Shown here: one piece after another, positions 33,685-42,196 of the stretch
How the letters are laid out: each line of letters starts with the position of its first letter
Position numbering within the stretch: position 1 is the stretch's first letter
NCBI GenBank assembly: GCA_964645765.1
Contig: CAZYBE010000004.1
Location: forward strand, 1-64,000
DNA from: CAZGMN01 sp964645765
GTDB lineage: Bacteria; Acidobacteriota; Aminicenantia; Aminicenantales; Aminicenantaceae
Reading direction: 5' to 3'
Length of the DNA stretch: 64,000 nt
Made by a program: the position numbers and the translations under genes
Notes under the pieces: model-generated
Seen by the model: the letters and a program-made list of their open reading frames with translations, nothing else
What the model was told of the DNA's origin: nothing
Databases searched by the model: none

Positions 33685-34101
33685 TTATTTTTTTTCTTTC
33701 TCTGAGGGAATGACCTTGAATTTTCTATGGAAGCGCAGCGCAACGCCCTGTCTTTTGTCTTTCTTATCCTTCTCCTCGAGACGAACGGTGAGCCCTCCGA
33801 TGCAAAGCTTTAATTTTTTTTGGCCGGCTAACTGGCTGGGCAAATCAATCGCCAGATTGAGCTTAGACCCAATGATGACTCCTGAGTCAAGGCAGAAATA
33901 GACTCCTTTTGCACTTATATTTTCAATGGTTGTGTCCTCTTGAAATTTTTTTCCATCGGCAAGCTTTCCCTCAATTTTTGCCGAAAGCGGAAGCTCAAGC
34001 CGCCATTCTCTCCGGCGATTGACTTTGGAGTCGGAGAGGCTGGCCTCTTTCCTGGATATTTTTTTAGGAGGTTTTTTCTTTGGCACTATTTTTTTTGTCA
34101 T
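33685..34101 (-). CDS. PilZ-like domain protein
   Basis: A 138-residue protein with a Lys-rich N terminus and a PilZ-like domain. NRRREWRLELPLSAKI resembles the RxxxR c-di-GMP arm and ENISAKGVYFCL resembles the D/NxSxxG motif, with Asn in place of Asp. The remainder (SKLNLAIDLPSQL ... GVALRFHRKFKVIP) fits the beta-barrel. It may read out c-di-GMP from the GGDEF protein at 16795, though binding is not proven by the altered motif. Adjacent to the LuxR-type regulator (31 bp). Confidence 0.75.
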   Translation of the reverse strand: MTKKIVPKKKPPKKISRKEASLSDSKVNRRREWRLELPLSAKIEGKLADGKKFQEDTTIENISAKGVYFCLDSGVIIGSKLNLAIDLPSQLAGQKKLKLCIGGLTVRLEEKDKKDKRQGVALRFHRKFKVIPSEKEKK

Positions 34102-34132
34102 GGATGACCTCTCGGTTATTATCCCCGATGAA

Positions 34133-34867
34133 TTAAAACAGAGCAGAATTTATAGCATACAGCGCGAGCTGGAGCCGGCTGTGGGTGTTGAGTTTGGCAT
34201 AAATGCTTTTGATATGGGATCGGACCGTATTCTTGCTTATGAAGAGAGCTCCAGCAATTTCATCATTGCTTTTGCCTTGACCGATGAGTCTTAGGACTTG
34301 AAATTCCGTAGGGGTGAGTTGATCGAGTGTCTTTTCCTTAAGGTCCCTTCCGACGACTGAGATAATTCTGTCCATGATACTGCTCATCTTATCGCGGGGG
34401 AGCCAGATTTCTCCTTTATGAACTATTCTCACGGCATCTGACAGTTGTTCGGAAGGGTCATTTAAATCAAAATAACCTCTCACACCTGCGTTCATCAAGC
34501 TGACCACTTCTTCATGGGAGGGGATATTCCCCAGGAGCAAAAGCCTGGATTTGGCTTGGGCGGCTGAAATCTCGATGACAGCCTTACAGATTTCCCGGAG
34601 ATTGGGCAGGGGTTCGGAATTTGTGAAAAGGATGACATTGGGCTTGAGATTTTTTATGGATTCCAAGAATGCATCGATTGTGCTCTTCTCGATGTTGACG
34701 ATTTCTAACTCAGAAGCACTTTCTAAAGTTTTCAAGATTCCATGAAGGATTAAATCCGAGGTGCAATAGACAAGGACGCTTGTTTTTTTCACTTCTGGGG
34801 GATGAGTGACTTTGCTTGGAGCAGGCTCTTTTTTTTCGGATTTTTTTGGAGCTTTGGATTTTTTCAT
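34133..34867 (-). CDS. LuxR/NarL-type regulator with degenerate receiver domain
   Basis: A 244-residue transcription factor. A Lys/Pro-rich leader (1-28) precedes a receiver-like domain (about 30-150) that lacks the phosphorylation chemistry: the acidic pair is YCTSD and the phospho-Asp position reads ILFTNSEP. The C-terminal HTH is intact (LTPTEFQVLRLIGQGKSNDEIAGALFISKNTVRSHIKSIYAKL). It likely binds DNA as a dimer and responds to something other than Asp phosphorylation. It is flanked by PilZ-like genes, so a link to c-di-GMP signalling is inferred from position only. Confidence 0.85.
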   Translation of the reverse strand: MKKSKAPKKSEKKEPAPSKVTHPPEVKKTSVLVYCTSDLILHGILKTLESASELEIVNIEKSTIDAFLESIKNLKPNVILFTNSEPLPNLREICKAVIEISAAQAKSRLLLLGNIPSHEEVVSLMNAGVRGYFDLNDPSEQLSDAVRIVHKGEIWLPRDKMSSIMDRIISVVGRDLKEKTLDQLTPTEFQVLRLIGQGKSNDEIAGALFISKNTVRSHIKSIYAKLNTHSRLQLALYAINSALF

Positions 34868-34928
34868 ATTTTTTAACTGTATGTTATTAAATCAATAGCT
34901 GGTTGTCAAGAAAAATGATGAAGTTGAT

Positions 34929-35299
34929 GATATCAGGATGGATGCTTCGAAAACACGCAGGCTTTATATTAGCAGGCGAAGGCAGAGTGGCGAGAAGGCC
35001 GTGTGGAGGGCTGAGCGGGCATGGCTCCTCGACCGCAGGGAGAGGAGAGCGACCTTGGAGGGGGAACCGCTTCGCGTTCCCCCTTCCAACGCTTCCGCTG
35101 CCTCCCCTTCTCGGACGCTTCAAAGCGTCCTGCGACCAAGGGGTCATACCCCCTTGGAACCCCCCGCTGCTTTGCCGATGGGCAAAGCAGCGAAGCCTGA
35201 AACCGAGCCGCTTTTGACTCGCTGGGGCAAAAGCGGCGTGTTTTCGAGCTACTCAGCCAGAGCCATTCAAACGGAATTCTCAGCATCCATCCTGATATC
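34929..35299. repeat. Modular palindromic intergenic repeat, large nested copy R4
   Basis: Outer arms GATATCAGGATGGATGCT (34929-34946) and its exact complement at 35282-35299. Between them is a string of hairpins: CTCCTCGACC-type module, TTGGAGGGGGAAC-loop-GTTCCCCCTTCCAA near 35054-35089, GGACGCTT/AAGCGTCC, CCAAGGGG/CCCCTTGG, GCTGCTTTGCC-GAT-GGGCAAAGCAGC, and GCCGCTTTTG-loop-CAAAAGCGGC with the shared TCGCTGG loop. Words GCGAAGCCTGAAACCGAGC and GCGGGCATGGCTCCTCGACC are shared with R1 and R3. This accounts for most of the 506-bp stretch between genes at 34867 and 35374. Confidence 0.85.
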
Positions 35300-35342
35300 A
35301 AATCCTTTGCAGAATAGAGGTGGTTCTGATTAGATATTTTTG

Positions 35343-35366
35343 AGGATTTAAGATAGGATTTAAGAT
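35343..35366. repeat. Two tandem copies of a 12-bp direct repeat
   Basis: AGGATTTAAGAT occurs twice in direct succession just downstream of the PilZ-like stop at 35374. Minor feature with no inferred role. Confidence 0.6.
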
Positions 35367-35373
35367 AGGGAGT

Positions 35374-35802
35374 TTAAGCTTTATTTTGAAGGATGGAACG
35401 TATGCGGTAGCTCTTTTCCAGCCGGATAAATACGAGTTGTTTTTTCTTGCTATTTTGTTCAGCCTTGATGAAGGTGACCTTTCCCGATGTTTCAAGCTTT
35501 AGATTGTTTTCCAGAAAATAAGTTTTGGGAACATCCACAAACAGATTCAATCTCGAACCGACCATCACTTTCGAGTTGAGCTGGAAGGTGGCTTCCTGGG
35601 AGCTGATGGAGACAAGCTGAGTGTATTCTTTAATTTCCTTTCCTGCGGCGTCGAGTCCAGCAACCAGAATTGGAAGAGGGAGCTCAAATCTTCGCTCCCT
35701 CTTCTCAACTCTTGGAGCGCCTTGGAAGGAGGACTTATCGTCTATTCTTATGGAGTTCATTTTTGAGAATAAAATCTTGCCACAGGCTTTGGAATCTATC
35801 AA
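35374..35802 (-). CDS. PilZ-like domain protein
   Basis: Up to 142 residues; the frame opens at a TTG (35802) and an ATG at 35760 is an alternative giving about 128 residues. EKRERRFELPLPILVAGL resembles the PilZ arginine arm and VSISSQEATFQL the second motif, but the D/NxSxxG signature is poorly kept, so c-di-GMP binding is uncertain. The domain continues with SRLNLFVDVPKTYFL and QLVFIRLEKSYRI. It is a paralogue in layout of the PilZ-like protein at 33685. Confidence 0.65.
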   Translation of the reverse strand: MIDSKACGKILFSKMNSIRIDDKSSFQGAPRVEKRERRFELPLPILVAGLDAAGKEIKEYTQLVSISSQEATFQLNSKVMVGSRLNLFVDVPKTYFLENNLKLETSGKVTFIKAEQNSKKKQLVFIRLEKSYRIRSILQNKA

Positions 35803-36214
35803 TCGCTCTTAAGGATGATTTGTTGGGTGATTTTTTTTTGTTTTTTCTCATCGAAAGAGGTTATGCCCGTGGCTAATTGTTTTTGGTCTTTTTTCTAGCA
35901 TTCGGCCGGTTTTAAAAGAGAACTCCATTCATTTTCTATCTTTTTGATTTTATTGAAGTTATAAATAGAGAGAACGACAGAAGATGGTCTTCCTTTGAGT
36001 TTAAGGGATGGATGAGAAATAATCATCGGCAAAAGTTCCATCACCTTTGGCGACGAGCGGGGATGTGAAAAATTCTCATAATTTAAAACTTTTTTAATTG
36101 GGAGAAGAATAGACCAGGTCAGGTATTGGAAAATTCCGTCCCAGAGTCCACTTTTCTTGACAAAAAAAAGGGCTGTGGATAGAATGACCGAGAACTTTAA
36201 GAGCGGAGAAATCA
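35803..36214. other. 412-bp intergenic region holding the proS promoter
   Basis: Between the PilZ-like gene and proS. A consensus promoter lies at 36157-36185. A minus-strand open frame of about 106 codons covers much of it, but it has no recognisable family, opposes the promoter and lacks a ribosome site, so I do not call it a gene. No RNA gene or repeat copy was seen. Confidence 0.6.
36157..36185 (+). promoter_or_regulatory. Consensus promoter of proS
   Basis: TTGACA (36157-36162), 17-nt spacer, TAGAAT (36180-36185). The predicted leader is about 20 nt and includes GGAG before the TTG start at 36215. Confidence 0.75.
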
Positions 36215-37669
36215 TTGAACAAGGTTGAGCGCTTTGTGAAGCAAATCACTCTCAAGAGTGAAGACTTCTCAAGATGGTATGTGGAGATTATTCAAAAGGC
36301 AGAACTGGCTGACTACGCGCCAATCAAGGGGATGATGGTCATCAGGCCGTATGGATTTGCCATTTGGGAGAACGTGCAGAGCTTGATTGACAAAAGAATA
36401 AAAGAAACCGGTCATTCGAACGCCTATTTTCCGCTCCTCATCCCCGAAAGCTTTCTTAGAAAAGAAGCAGAACATCTGGAAGGATTTGCGCCGGAAGTCG
36501 CCTGGGTCACGCATGGGGGGAAGGAAGAGTTAGAGGAAAGACTTGCCGTGCGGCCCACTTCAGAAGCCATCATCGGCAATATGTATGCGAAATGGATCAA
36601 GTCGTGGAGGGATCTGCCGCTGTTGATTAATCAGTGGGCGAATATTGTTCGCTGGGAAAAAGTAACGCGGCCTTTTTTGAGGACGACCGAGTTCTTGTGG
36701 CAAGAAGGCCACACGGCTCATGAAACGCTCGAAGAAGCACAGAAAGAGACATTGATGATTCTTTCTCTTTACAAAGAATCCGTGGAAACGGACCTGGCCA
36801 TCCCGGTGATATCGGGAAAAAAATCAGAAAAGGAAAGATTTGCCGGAGCATTGGAAACTTATGCTGTCGAAGCTTTGATGTCAGACGGAAAAGCCCTACA
36901 GATGGGAACGTCCCATAATCTTGGCCAGAATTTTTCTAAGGTCTTTAACATCAGGTTTGAGGACCGGAGCCAGAATCTTCAATATGTCTGGCAGACATCT
37001 TGGGGGGTATCCACTCGCTTGATTGGAGCTTTGGTCATGGCCCATGGCGACGACTCTGGGCTAAAACTCCCTCCCCGGGTCGCTCCTATCCAGGCCGTCA
37101 TTGTCCCTATTTCAATCGGAAAATGGAAAGAAAATGTTCTTCCCGTAGCTCAAAAAATAGAAAGTGAATTGAAGGGAGAAGGGTTGAGAGTTAAACTGGA
37201 CTCAAGAGAAGAGAATACTCCGGGTTGGAAATTCTCAGAATGGGAGATGAGAGGAGTGCCCCTGAGGGTTGAGATTGGTCCAAAAGATATAGAGAAGAAG
37301 CAGGTTATTGCTGTCCGGCGCGATACAGGAAAAAAAGAATCCATTTCTCTCGCCTCGTTGAGCACAAGATTGCCTGAAATCCTTGATGAGGTCCAGAAGA
37401 GTATGTTCGAACATGCTCTAAAGTTTCAGCAGGAAAACACACACGATGTCCAAAGCTATGCTGATTTCAAGGCGATAATGGAACAGAAGAGAGGATTCAT
37501 AAAGGCTTTCTGGTGTGGAAGAAGCGATTGCGAAGAAAAAATAAAAGATGAGACAATGGCCACCATCCGGGTTATCCCTCTCGAACAAGATAAGAAAGTG
37601 AGCAAAGGAAAGTGTGTGCTCTGTCAGAACAAAGCGGAAACAATTGTCGTTTTTGCCAAGGCTTATTAA
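36215..37669 (+). CDS. proS: Prolyl-tRNA synthetase, short (archaeal/eukaryote-like) type
   Basis: A 484-residue class II synthetase charging tRNA-Pro. Motif 2 region FLRTTEFLWQEGHTAHETLEEA, LAVRPTSEAIIGNMYAKWI and motif 3 QTSWGVSTRLIGALVMAHGDDSGL are all present. The C-terminal zinc-like extension has WCGRSDCEEKI and CVLCQNKAETIVVFAKAY, ending in Tyr as in the eukaryote-like class. The bacterial long form with an editing insertion (about 570 residues) is not what is seen. Start is TTG at 36215 with GGAG upstream. Confidence 0.94.
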   Translation: MNKVERFVKQITLKSEDFSRWYVEIIQKAELADYAPIKGMMVIRPYGFAIWENVQSLIDKRIKETGHSNAYFPLLIPESFLRKEAEHLEGFAPEVAWVTHGGKEELEERLAVRPTSEAIIGNMYAKWIKSWRDLPLLINQWANIVRWEKVTRPFLRTTEFLWQEGHTAHETLEEAQKETLMILSLYKESVETDLAIPVISGKKSEKERFAGALETYAVEALMSDGKALQMGTSHNLGQNFSKVFNIRFEDRSQNLQYVWQTSWGVSTRLIGALVMAHGDDSGLKLPPRVAPIQAVIVPISIGKWKENVLPVAQKIESELKGEGLRVKLDSREENTPGWKFSEWEMRGVPLRVEIGPKDIEKKQVIAVRRDTGKKESISLASLSTRLPEILDEVQKSMFEHALKFQQENTHDVQSYADFKAIMEQKRGFIKAFWCGRSDCEEKIKDETMATIRVIPLEQDKKVSKGKCVLCQNKAETIVVFAKAY

Positions 37670-37733
37670 TTCTTTTTTATGGATATTTTGTTTGAAGCTC
37701 TTTCGGGGCAAAGGCATAAAAAAAAGCAGCAAG

Positions 37734-38366
37734 ATGAGTCAGAATTTTGAGCAAGAAAGGGAAAGGATGGTTCAAACACAGATTGAAGCCAGAGGAGTGA
37801 AGGACGAAAAAGTGCTCAAAGCCATGAGAGAGGCCCCCCGCCATCTTTTTGTTCCAGAGAATATGAGGGTATATGCCTATCAGGACGAGCCTCTTCCTAT
37901 CGGCGAGGGACAGACTATCTCTCAGCCCTATATTGTGGCCTACATGACAGAGGTCCTTCGCCTGAAGGGTGATGAAAGGGCTTTAGAAGTGGGAACTGGT
38001 TCAGGCTACCAAGCAGCCATCTTGGCCAGCATTGTTAAGGAAGTTTTCACGATTGATATTGTGGAGAGTCTCTCTTTGGGCGCCCAGAAAGTATTGTCAA
38101 GCTTGGGATATAAGAATATATATTTTAAAGTTGGAGATGGAACTTTAGGCTGGGAAGAGCATGCTCCTTACGATGTGATCATGGTTACCGCAGCCCCGGA
38201 CACGGTGCCCCAGGCTTTAAAGGAGCAGTTAAATGTTTCAGGGAGGATGATCATTCCTGTGGGCGCAACATTTCAGGAATTGGTCCTGGTCATAAGAGAG
38301 AGGAAAAAATTCAAGGAAAAGAAGCTTCTCCCTGTCCGGTTTGTCCCTTTGGTTTCGATACATTAA
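37734..38366 (+). CDS. pcm: Protein-L-isoaspartate O-methyltransferase
   Basis: A 210-residue repair methyltransferase for isoaspartyl residues. Landmarks are APRHLFVPENMRVYAYQDEPLPIGEGQTISQPYIVAYMTEVL and the SAM motif ALEVGTGSGYQAAILASI, then GDGTLGWEEHAPYDVIMVTAA. ATG at 37734 gives the standard family length; the frame is open further upstream without matching the family. Repeat copy R5 begins directly after its stop. Confidence 0.95.
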   Translation: MSQNFEQERERMVQTQIEARGVKDEKVLKAMREAPRHLFVPENMRVYAYQDEPLPIGEGQTISQPYIVAYMTEVLRLKGDERALEVGTGSGYQAAILASIVKEVFTIDIVESLSLGAQKVLSSLGYKNIYFKVGDGTLGWEEHAPYDVIMVTAAPDTVPQALKEQLNVSGRMIIPVGATFQELVLVIRERKKFKEKKLLPVRFVPLVSIH

Positions 38367-38367
38367 G

Positions 38368-38430
38368 AGCTCAGACTGGGTGGTTCGAAAACACGTCGCT
38401 TTTGCCCCAGCGAGTCAAAAGCGGCGAGGA
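38368..38430. repeat. Modular palindromic intergenic repeat, partial copy R5
   Basis: Contains GCTCAGACTGGGTGGTTCGAAAACACG and the hairpin CGCTTTTGCCCCAGCGAGTCAAAAGCG with the conserved loop. The matching right arm is absent, so this is a half element. It starts right after the pcm stop and ends immediately before the DUF192 lipoprotein gene, providing its GGAG-like ribosome site (GGCGAGGAG). Confidence 0.75.
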
Positions 38431-38437
38431 GTAAATT

Positions 38438-38938
38438 ATGCTTAGGATGAAGCTTGAAAGAGTTTTAAAATTGAGAAATTTTCATAATTTAAAAAAGCTT
38501 TTAATCTCTTTCCTCTTAATTTTTATTTTTTCTCTTGCCTTAGCCTCATGCGGTAGAGAATTTATCAAGGTCTTTCTTCCCAACGGAGTTTCGATCACTG
38601 CCGAGCTGGCCGTCACTGACGAAGAAAGGCAGCAGGGCCTGATGCACCGAGAGAAGATTGATTCGGACCAAGGAATGCTCTTCGTTTTTGAAGAAGAGAA
38701 CAAGTATTCTTTCTGGATGAAAAACATGAAATTTTCTATCGATATCCTCTGGCTGGACCGGGATAAGAGGATTGTCCATATCGAACGAAAACTTCCTCCT
38801 TGCAAGAGTCTTCCCTGCCCATCCTATTCGCCTTTGATTCCTGCCATGTATGTCTTGGAATTGAAAGCAGGGGGCGCGGATGAGAATCACTTGAAATTGT
38901 ATGACAAACTTGAGTTTATTCTTCATCAGAAGAATTGA
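38438..38938 (+). CDS. DUF192 family lipoprotein
   Basis: A 166-residue exported protein. A long leader ends in a lipobox (SLALASC at about residue 38), so it is probably lipidated and processed through Lnt. The DUF192 domain shows AELAVTDEERQQGLMHREKI, GMLFVFEEENKYSFWMKNMKFSIDILWLD and MYVLELKAGGADENHL. The family is small, beta-rich and of undefined role. The gene begins just after repeat copy R5; GGAG at about 10 nt could come from the repeat. Confidence 0.85.
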   Translation: MLRMKLERVLKLRNFHNLKKLLISFLLIFIFSLALASCGREFIKVFLPNGVSITAELAVTDEERQQGLMHREKIDSDQGMLFVFEEENKYSFWMKNMKFSIDILWLDRDKRIVHIERKLPPCKSLPCPSYSPLIPAMYVLELKAGGADENHLKLYDKLEFILHQKN

Positions 38939-39025
38939 TAAACAACAGAGTTTTTGACTTTTCAGAGGAAAGGTCATCAGAATCGTGGCTAACTCATTCT
39001 TAAAAAAGAAAAAGGGAGGTTTGAC

Positions 39026-40867
39026 ATCGGAAAGAAATTTTTAGAGTTGGTCAGAGCGAAAGTGCTCCTTTGCGATGGCGCTATGGGCACAATGCTCTAC
39101 AACAAAGGAATTTATCTCAATCTCTGCTTCGATGAGCTTAACCTCACTAACCCAGAGATTGTGAAAGAAGTTCACAGGGATTATATCCGCAGTGGCGTGG
39201 ATATCGTCGAGACCAACACTTTTGGCGCCAACCGTTATAAATTAAAGAAGTTTGGACTGGAGGGAAAAGTCCGGGACATAAACCGTGCTGGAGCTCTTAT
39301 TGCCAGCGAAGAGGCGGGTGAGGAGGTTTTTGTGGCTGGCTCTATCGGACCTTTAGGATTGAAGATTGAACCTTGGGGAGCAACCTCGATTAAAGAGGCA
39401 GAAGAAGCCTTTCGAGAGCAGGCACAAGCTCTGCTCGAAGGCGGGGTCGACCTTTTTATTTTAGAGACCTTTTCTGACCTCAACGAGATCCATCAAGCGA
39501 TAAAGGCGGTCCAGAGCCTTGGCAAGGGTCTGGTATTCATTGCCGAGATGACCATTGAAGAGAGCGGGAACAGCCTCTACGGGACAACTCCAGAAGTCTT
39601 CACCAAAAAGCTTGAAGAATGGAAAGCCCCGGTTGTCGGCGTTAACTGCAGCGTGGGGCCGGCCCATATGCTTCAGTGCATCGAAAAGATGGCTCAAGTG
39701 ACCTCACTTCCGCTCTCAGCCATGCCCAACGCAGGGATTCCCAGGGAAGTGGAGGGAAGAAATATCTACCTTTGCTCTCCTGAGTACATGGCAGAATACG
39801 CCAAGCGCTTTATTTTAAGCGGAGTTAAAGTTGTCGGCGGATGCTGTGGAACCACTCCTGCTCACATTAAGGCTATTAGAAGCGCCATAAAAGCCTTGCA
39901 GCCGCCGCGAAGAGAGAGAATTCAGGTTGTTCTTCCCGAAATAGAGAAAGAAGAGAAGAAGGGAATCAGGCAGAGGGATAAATCGAGAATGGCTCGGAAG
40001 CTGGCTGATAAAGAGTTTGTGAAAAGCGTTGAGATACTTCCTCCGAGGGGGCATGACCCTTCAAAGACGATTGAAATCGCTTCCAGGCTTGAGCGAGAAG
40101 GAATTGACTGCGTCAACATCCCTGACGGTCCCCGGGCCAGTGCCCGGATGAGTCCCATAGCTTTGGCTTTTATGCTTATCTCTAGAGTCAAAATTGAACC
40201 GATTCTTCATTATACATGCCGGGACAGGAATCTCCTGGGCATGCAATCCGACCTTCTTGGCATGTATGCTCAAGGGATAAAAAATATCCTGGTCATAACC
40301 GGAGACCCTCCCAAACTTGGCGATTATCCGGATGCCACCGCAGTTTTTGATGTGGATTCAATCGGACTGACGAATGTCGTCAGCTCTTTGAACAGGGCTA
40401 TCGATATCGGAGGCAGGAGATTGCCCGAGCCGACTGGGTTTCATATCGGGGTCGGAGTCAACCCCGGAGCCACGAACCTTGATTATGAAATCTCCCGCTT
40501 CGAGCGGAAAGTTGAGGCAGGAGCCGAGTTTGCCATCACCCAGCCTGTTTTCGATGTCAGAATCCTGGAAAATTTCTTGAAGAAAATTGTGCATTGCCGC
40601 ATTCCTATACTCGCCGGTCTATGGCCGCTTTCAAGCCTTAGAAACGCAGAGTTCATGCATAACGAAGTTCCTGGAGCATCGGTCCCTGACGAAGTCATGA
40701 AGAGAATGAGGAATGCCCAGGAGATTGGCGCAGAAAGGGCAAGAGAAGAAGGAATGGCCATTGCCCGGGAGGCTCTGGCGGCAATAAAAGATATGGTGGA
40801 AGGCGTCCAGATCAGCCCGCCTCTGGGCAAATATGAGCTGGCACTTGAGGTTCTAAAGGTTCTTTAG
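39026..40867 (+). CDS. Fused homocysteine S-methyltransferase/methylenetetrahydrofolate reductase, apparent AUC start
   Basis: Two-domain enzyme of about 613 residues (YitJ-like). The N-terminal methyltransferase has LLCDGAMGTMLYNKG, NTFGANRYKL and zinc Cys residues in GVNCSVGPAHML and VGGCCGTTPAHI. The MetF-like half (from about residue 320) has VEILPPRGHDPSKTIEIA, HYTCRDRNLLGMQSDLLG and ILVITGDPPKLGDYPDA. It supplies and uses methyl-THF for methionine synthesis. The family N terminus (xKKFLELVRAKVLLCDG) extends upstream of the first canonical start (TTG, 39047) to an ATC at 39026, with a perfect GGGAGG 6 nt before it; an in-frame stop lies at 38990. I take ATC as the likely start. Confidence 0.85.
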   Translation: MGKKFLELVRAKVLLCDGAMGTMLYNKGIYLNLCFDELNLTNPEIVKEVHRDYIRSGVDIVETNTFGANRYKLKKFGLEGKVRDINRAGALIASEEAGEEVFVAGSIGPLGLKIEPWGATSIKEAEEAFREQAQALLEGGVDLFILETFSDLNEIHQAIKAVQSLGKGLVFIAEMTIEESGNSLYGTTPEVFTKKLEEWKAPVVGVNCSVGPAHMLQCIEKMAQVTSLPLSAMPNAGIPREVEGRNIYLCSPEYMAEYAKRFILSGVKVVGGCCGTTPAHIKAIRSAIKALQPPRRERIQVVLPEIEKEEKKGIRQRDKSRMARKLADKEFVKSVEILPPRGHDPSKTIEIASRLEREGIDCVNIPDGPRASARMSPIALAFMLISRVKIEPILHYTCRDRNLLGMQSDLLGMYAQGIKNILVITGDPPKLGDYPDATAVFDVDSIGLTNVVSSLNRAIDIGGRRLPEPTGFHIGVGVNPGATNLDYEISRFERKVEAGAEFAITQPVFDVRILENFLKKIVHCRIPILAGLWPLSSLRNAEFMHNEVPGASVPDEVMKRMRNAQEIGAERAREEGMAIAREALAAIKDMVEGVQISPPLGKYELALEVLKVL

Positions 40868-40999
40868 GAAAAGGGGACAGTTTCCATTTTGCTATTTTCT
40901 TCCTAATGAGAAATCGGCTGCGACATAAAAAGCGTCAAAATGGGGGATGTCCACTTTTTTGAAATCGATTTTCATATTCATTTATATATAGCTGAATCC
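40868..40999. other. Intergenic region with imperfect inverted repeat before an assembly gap
   Basis: GGGGACAGTTTCCATTTTG at 40874 is loosely complementary to CAAAATGGGGGATGTCCAC near 40937, spanning about 80 bp. It resembles REP-like GGGGACAG elements seen beside some bacterial REP-associated transposases, but no such gene is visible. It could also act as a bidirectional terminator between the convergent genes. Confidence 0.45.
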
Positions 41000-41099
41000 N
41001 NNNNNNNNNNNNNNNNNNNNNNNNNNNNNNNNNNNNNNNNNNNNNNNNNNNNNNNNNNNNNNNNNNNNNNNNNNNNNNNNNNNNNNNNNNNNNNNNNNN
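41000..41099. other. Assembly gap (100 N) at the 3' end of lpxB
   Basis: Placeholder run of exactly 100 N. The lpxB stop codon must fall in or near it; any in-frame codons beyond it should be ignored. Confidence 0.98.
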
Positions 41100-42196
41100 G
41101 CAACCTTTTCGCCGAGAAGCACTTTAATCCTTCTGAAATGGCTTTTCATCTCTGAGCTCGGCTCTTCATGGTTCAGTATCTTTTTTGTTTCAGCAAAAAT
41201 GTTCTCTGCGGAGAAGTTTCTCTGGATGAGCTCAGGGATGATTTTCTCTGCAGCGAGGATGTTGACGATGCTGAAGTTTTCAATCTTGGCCAGTCTGGCC
41301 AGCTTGTAGCCGAAGAAATAGGTGAGGGGAGAGATACGATAAAAAGAGATGAGTGGAGCCTCCAAGAGGGCTGCTTCCAGGTTGGCTGTTCCACAGGCAG
41401 AGAGAATGAGGTCGCTGGAAGCCATGGCTTCATAGTGGTCATCTGAGAGGATTCTTATCTCTTTAAGCTCGGCTGGGATAAAACTTAAAAGGAAATCTTT
41501 CTCAAGACTCTCAGCCAGAAGGAGAATGAATTGAGCATCCCACTCGCCCCTGATGAGCTGAATCGCACGAGCAAGGATTGGCATGTGAAACCTTATTTCG
41601 CTTTTCCTGCTTCCCGGCAGGAGAGAGATGAGCTTCTTTTGAGGGTCGAGTCCGTGCTTTTTCTTGAATTCCTCTTTGGAAAAGGAGGTTTTGACTCTTT
41701 CTTTGAGGGGATGGCCGACATAAACCGCCGGGATTCCTTGCTCTTCATAAATCTTCTCCTCGAAAGGAAAGATGAGCATCATGCGGCCGACTGTTTTCTT
41801 TATTGTTCGAAGCCTTCCCTCTCTCCAGGCCCAGACAGTGGGGCTTATGTAATAGAGGACAGGAATCGAGAGGCGTTTGAGCTTTTTAGCCAGACGGAGG
41901 TTAAAGTCAGGCGAATCGATGAGGACAGCGGCCGACGGCTTTCGAAGCCTTACCTCTCTTTTTATTCGATCGAAAATTTTCTTGATGCGAGGAAGATGGG
42001 AGATAACCTCGAAGACTCCAACAACGGCCAGCTTTTCAACCGAAAAAACAAGCTCCACTCCTTGTGCGGCCATCTGCTTTCCGCCGATTCCAAAAAAGGA
42101 GTAAGAGGGGTCGAGCTTTCTAAACTCCCGGACAAGAGAAGCCCCGTACTTTTCTCCTGAATTCTCCCCGGCAACGATCAGGATGGAGCCTTTCAA
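41100..42196 (-). CDS. lpxB: Lipid-A-disaccharide synthase (3' end in assembly gap)
   Basis: Joins UDP-2,3-diacylglucosamine and lipid X in lipid A synthesis. About 365 residues visible; the family averages about 380, so only the last few residues are missing. Landmarks are SILIVAGENSGEKYGASLVREF, FFGIGGKQMAAQGVE, LIDSPDFNLRLAKK, YYISPTVWAWREGR and LLPGSRKSEIRFHMPILARA, with the C-terminal ACGTANLEAALLEAPLISFYR. Its start overlaps the previous pseudopilin stop by 4 nt, placing it in the rpsO-pnp-pseudopilin transcript. Confidence 0.94.

Noticed and set aside
748..35299. CRISPR array or integron attC sites as an explanation for the palindromic repeats
   Set aside because: Copies are scattered kilobases apart, have no regular spacers, and no cas or integrase gene is present.
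34903..35333. Overlapping frames on both strands through repeat R4
   Set aside because: Frame openness is a by-product of GC-rich palindromes; no family resemblance.
35895..36215. Minus-strand open frame of about 106 codons upstream of proS
   Set aside because: No recognisable family, no ribosome site, and it runs against a consensus proS promoter; treated as chance.
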